The notes under the pieces: generated by a model
Database searches by the model: none
Told to the model about the DNA's origin: nothing
The model's input: only the letters and a program-made list of their open reading frames with translations
Shown here: in pieces, positions 61,554 to 64,000 of the stretch
Layout: each line of letters starts with the position of its first letter
How positions within the stretch are numbered: the first letter of the stretch is position 1
From: Janibacter sp. DB-40
Lineage (GTDB): Bacteria; Actinomycetota; Actinomycetes; Actinomycetales; Dermatophilaceae
Length of the DNA: 64,000 nucleotides
NCBI RefSeq assembly: GCF_029510815.1
Contig: NZ_CP120360.1
Location: 1,364,001 to 1,428,000, forward strand
Reading direction: 5' to 3'
Made by a program: the position numbers and the translations under genes

Positions 61554-62486
61554 CTAGTGAGTCCCGCCCGCCCCGGGCCGCTCGACACGACGACTGGCGA
61601 CGGCGTCGAGGGCCCCGAGGGCGGTGGCGACAGCGGGTTGCCTGCGGCCGCCCCGGCGCACGGCAGTCAGGAGGTGACGCGCAGGAGCCGGCTCGCCGCG
61701 CAGGGGGACGCGCACGGTCCGCTCCCCGGTGGGCAGGCGGGCGAGCCGGGGGATCAGGGCGACACCCAGTCCGGCGCTCACGAGGGCGGCGCCGGTGTCC
61801 CACTCGGAGGTCTCGTGGGCCGCTGACGGAGTGAAGCCGGCGGCGGCGCAGGCGGCCAGGACCAGGCGGTGGTGCGGCCGGCCGGGGCGGTCGAGGATCC
61901 ACGGCTCCTGCGCGGCGTCGCGCAGCAGGACCGAGGGTCTGGTGGCGAAGGGGTGGTCGGCCGGGACGAGCAGGTCCAGCGGATCGTCGAGGAGGGCCTT
62001 CTGGTCGAAGCGGGGATCGGTGCTCGTCGGGATCGTCGCGGTCGCGACGACCACCGCCAGGTCCGCCTGCTGGGCCAGCAGGAGGTCGAAGCACTCCTCG
62101 GGGTCGGCCTCGATGATCCGCACGCTGCACCGCGGGTGGATGGAGCGCACCTGTGCAGCCACCGAGGGCAGCAGCGCGGACGCCGCGGTGGCGAAACCGC
62201 ACAGCCGCAGCGACCTGACCTGGTCGGGGTCGGTCTGCTCCAGGTCGGCGCGGACCTCCTCCCAGAGCGCGAAGAGGTCGTCGGCGTGCTCCAGCAGGAT
62301 CCGGGCCGGCTCGGTCAACCGGATCCCGCGCCCGTCCTGCTCCAGCAGCGGCACACCGAGCTCGGCGGACAGCGAGCGCAGCTGGTGCGAGACCGCGGAC
62401 GGGGAGAAGCCGAGCGCCTGGGCGGCGGCGGTCACGGTGCCGTGCGAGGCGACGACGCGCAGCACGTTGAGACGGCGATCGATCAT
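61554..62486 (-). CDS. LysR-family transcriptional regulator
   Basis: 310 aa from ATG 62486. The N-terminal winged HTH reads RRLNVLRVVASHGTVTAAAQ, then LGFSPSAVSHQLRSLSAELG; residues ~90-290 are the periplasmic-binding-like ligand domain (LRLCGFATAASALLPSVAAQ ... DLAVVVATATIPTS). It is divergent from the Rieske oxygenase and probably controls it through the palindrome at 62495-62514, 9 bp upstream of its own start. Confidence 0.9.
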   Translation of the reverse strand: MIDRRLNVLRVVASHGTVTAAAQALGFSPSAVSHQLRSLSAELGVPLLEQDGRGIRLTEPARILLEHADDLFALWEEVRADLEQTDPDQVRSLRLCGFATAASALLPSVAAQVRSIHPRCSVRIIEADPEECFDLLLAQQADLAVVVATATIPTSTDPRFDQKALLDDPLDLLVPADHPFATRPSVLLRDAAQEPWILDRPGRPHHRLVLAACAAAGFTPSAAHETSEWDTGAALVSAGLGVALIPRLARLPTGERTVRVPLRGEPAPARHLLTAVRRGGRRQPAVATALGALDAVASRRVERPGAGGTH

Positions 62487-62494
62487 GCAACGAT

Positions 62495-62514
62495 CTTGCA
62501 CGACGCCGTGCAAG
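62495..62514. promoter_or_regulatory. LysR-type operator candidate
   Basis: CTTGCACG/CGTGCAAG, perfect 8-bp arms around a 4-base spacer, between the divergent regulator and oxygenase genes. An extra TGCAA half-site at 62486-62490 fits the recognition-plus-activation site arrangement of LysR regulators. Confidence 0.65.
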
Positions 62515-62588
62515 AACGTGCGCTTCTCCTCACCAGTGATCCGGGTCACAATCGACGTGGGACGCCCGATCGGATCGAGGAGTGCACC

Positions 62589-63919
62589 GTGACCGCGCAG
62601 GCAGCAACCACCCGGCCCCAACCACCGACCACCCCGGACACGGCCGCCGCGTCCACGGCCGGACCGCCGCCGGGGACCTCGGAGCCGCCGGGCTGGCGCA
62701 GCTCGTCGCGCGGCGCGCGCCCGGCCGGTCGCTCGAGGCGCCGTTCTACACCAGCCCGGAGGTCTTCGACCTCGACGTGGCGGCGGTCTTCGCTCGCCAC
62801 TGGGTCTTCGTCGCCACGGAGCCGGAGATCCCCGAGCCCGGTGACTACGTGACCGTCGACATCGGTCCGTACTCCGTCATCGTGCTGCGCGACGACGAGG
62901 AGCAGGTGCGCGCCTTCCACAACGTGTGCCGGCACCGCGGCGCACGACTGCTCCCCGAGGCCTCCGGGTCCGTGGGCAACCTCGTGTGCGGCTACCACCA
63001 GTGGACCTACGCCACCGACGGGCGCCTGCTGCACGCCGGGCAGCAGTCATCCGGCTTCGACGCCGGCTGCTGGAGCCTGAAGCAGCTCCACGTGCGCTCC
63101 GTGGACGGGCTGGTCCTCGTCTGCCTGGCGCCCGACCCGCCCTCGGACATCGACGACGTCGCTGCCCGGCTGCGGCCCTACCTCGCGCCCCACCGGCTGG
63201 CCCGCACGAAGGTCGCCGCCCGGGAGGACCTGGTCGAGCACGCGAACTGGAAGCTGGTGATGGAGAACAACCGCGAGTGCTACCACTGCGAGGCCGGCCA
63301 CCCGGAGCTCACCCGCACGTTCTTCCCGACGTGGGGATACGCCGAGGACGAGATCCCGCGCCGGCTCCTGCCGGCGCACGAGCGGTACCTGGGTGCGACG
63401 GCCGAGCTGGAGGAGACCTGTCGCACGCGCGACATCCCCACCGCGCTGATCCGTGAGGTGTCCGGCCGGCCGACGGCGTTCCGGGTGGACCGGGGGCCGC
63501 TGGACGGTGCGGGGGAGTCCTACACCCGCGACGGGCGGGCCGTCTGCGAGCGCCTGCTGGGGGACCTGGACGTCCGCCGCCTGGGCCGACTGTCGATCCA
63601 CCTGCAGCCCAACTCGTGGTTCCACGTCGTCGGTGACCACGCCGTCACCTTCACCGCGCTGCCGCTGGCGGCCGACCGCACCCTGGTGCGCACCACGTGG
63701 CTGGTCCACGAGGACGCCGTCGAGGGCGTCGACTACGACCTGGCGACACTCACCGACGTGTGGCACCGGACCAATGCCCAGGACGCGGGCCTCGTCTCCC
63801 GCGCCCAGGCCGGGATCAGCGACCCCGCGTACGAGCCCGGCCCCTACTCGCCCTCCGAGAGCGACGTGGACGCCTTCGTCACCTGGTACGTCGAGCGGCT
63901 GGCGGAGGAGCTCGGATGA
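62589..63919 (+). CDS. Rieske non-heme iron oxygenase, alpha subunit
   Basis: About 440 aa. Rieske cluster: CRHRGARLLPEASGSVGNLV then CGYHQWTY (C-x-H ... C-x2-H). Catalytic domain: NWKLVMENNRECYHCEAGHP (bridging and Fe ligands), with the last ligand in the LVSRAQAG region. It resembles the GbcA/stachydrine or carnitine demethylases that oxidise N-methyl groups; the substrate is inferred. Start: GTG 62589 has GAGGAG well spaced, but the main frame differs from it; the in-frame start at 62582 sits too close to the same site. A lost G near 62664-62668 would reconcile both. The next gene overlaps by 4 bp. Confidence 0.85.
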
Positions 63920-64000
63920 CCGACATGCTGGTCCGCCCAGCGGGGCCCGGAGCGGACACCGGGGGAGCGTGGACCGACACGATCGACGGTCCGCTCACGT
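63916..64000 (+). CDS. Start of a gene coupled to the Rieske oxygenase (partial)
   Basis: ATG 63916 in an ATGA overlap with the oxygenase stop; 28 residues are visible (MTDMLVRPAGPGADTGGAW...). By position it should be the ferredoxin-reductase subunit that feeds electrons to the oxygenase, but too little is present to show a domain. Confidence 0.45.
   Translation, partial: MTDMLVRPAGPGADTGGAWTDTIDGPLT

Noticed and set aside
61543..62490. 679-aa minus ORF that joins the DUF4236-like protein to upstream sequence
   Set aside because: The upstream part is shadow of the LysR gene; DUF4236 begins at ATG 61542.

Overview
The window is high-GC DNA with dense, often 1-4 bp overlapping genes, GTG starts and actinobacterial gene families (HelD/HelR, a Streptomyces-type gas vesicle cluster, an NrtR-like regulator, a SigB/SigF-type promoter). 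I read it as a chromosome segment of an actinobacterium, probably Micrococcales of the Intrasporangiaceae type. That placement is inferred from style and gene content, not from a marker gene.

Region 1 (1-35.2 kb) is an accessory, defence-rich island. It opens with the 3' end of a GmrSD-like DUF262/DUF1524 gene. Next is an NrtR-like Nudix regulator divergent from a TY-Chap-like protein and an ADP-ribosylglycohydrolase fused to a dual-specificity phosphatase. Then come a PD-(D/E)XK protein and a TM0106-type nuclease/helicase, convergent with a two-gene pair: a sigma-4 HTH protein and a duplicated-domain, S1-like, coiled-coil protein. A second, truncated copy of the ADP-ribosylglycohydrolase/phosphatase closes this block, so about 9.5 kb lies between direct repeats. 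The centrepiece is 16.9-34.9 kb: a PLD-SNF2 helicase, an MmeI-like methyltransferase, a UvrD-like helicase, a NERD-pseudokinase-kinase-ATPase fusion, a 536-aa partner and a 1656-aa PD-(D/E)XK/HerA ATPase. The last three match the MAD6-MAD7-MAD8 order of the methylation-associated defence system (MADS). The genes in front do not, so this may be a hybrid or undescribed variant. An IS481-like transposase remnant marks the right edge.

Region 2 (35.3-42.1 kb) is housekeeping or mixed: a HelR-like RNA polymerase-recycling ATPase, a LON-domain protein, a frameshifted EEP nuclease, an MFS pump, an ABM monooxygenase and a VapBC toxin-antitoxin pair.

Region 3 (42.1-48.6 kb) is a tightly coupled biosynthetic cluster: methyltransferase, CDP-alcohol phosphatidyltransferase-methyltransferase fusion, RibD-like reductase, YbhN-like membrane protein, GT4 glycosyltransferase, a PTPS homologue lacking canonical catalytic residues, and an MDR dehydrogenase. 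The product is unknown to me.

Region 4 (48.6-64 kb) has a frameshifted membrane phosphatase/sulfatase-like gene, an SDR protein, a Na+/H+ antiporter, and a complete gas vesicle operon (Y-Z-A-F-G-O-J-L-S-K order) behind a SigB/SigF-type promoter. It ends with an MFS pump, a sugar epimerase-like gene, a DUF4236-like protein, and a LysR regulator divergent from a Rieske oxygenase operon that runs off the window.

At least four genes carry apparent one-base losses in G or C runs. That pattern fits homopolymer errors in the assembly better than independent gene decay.
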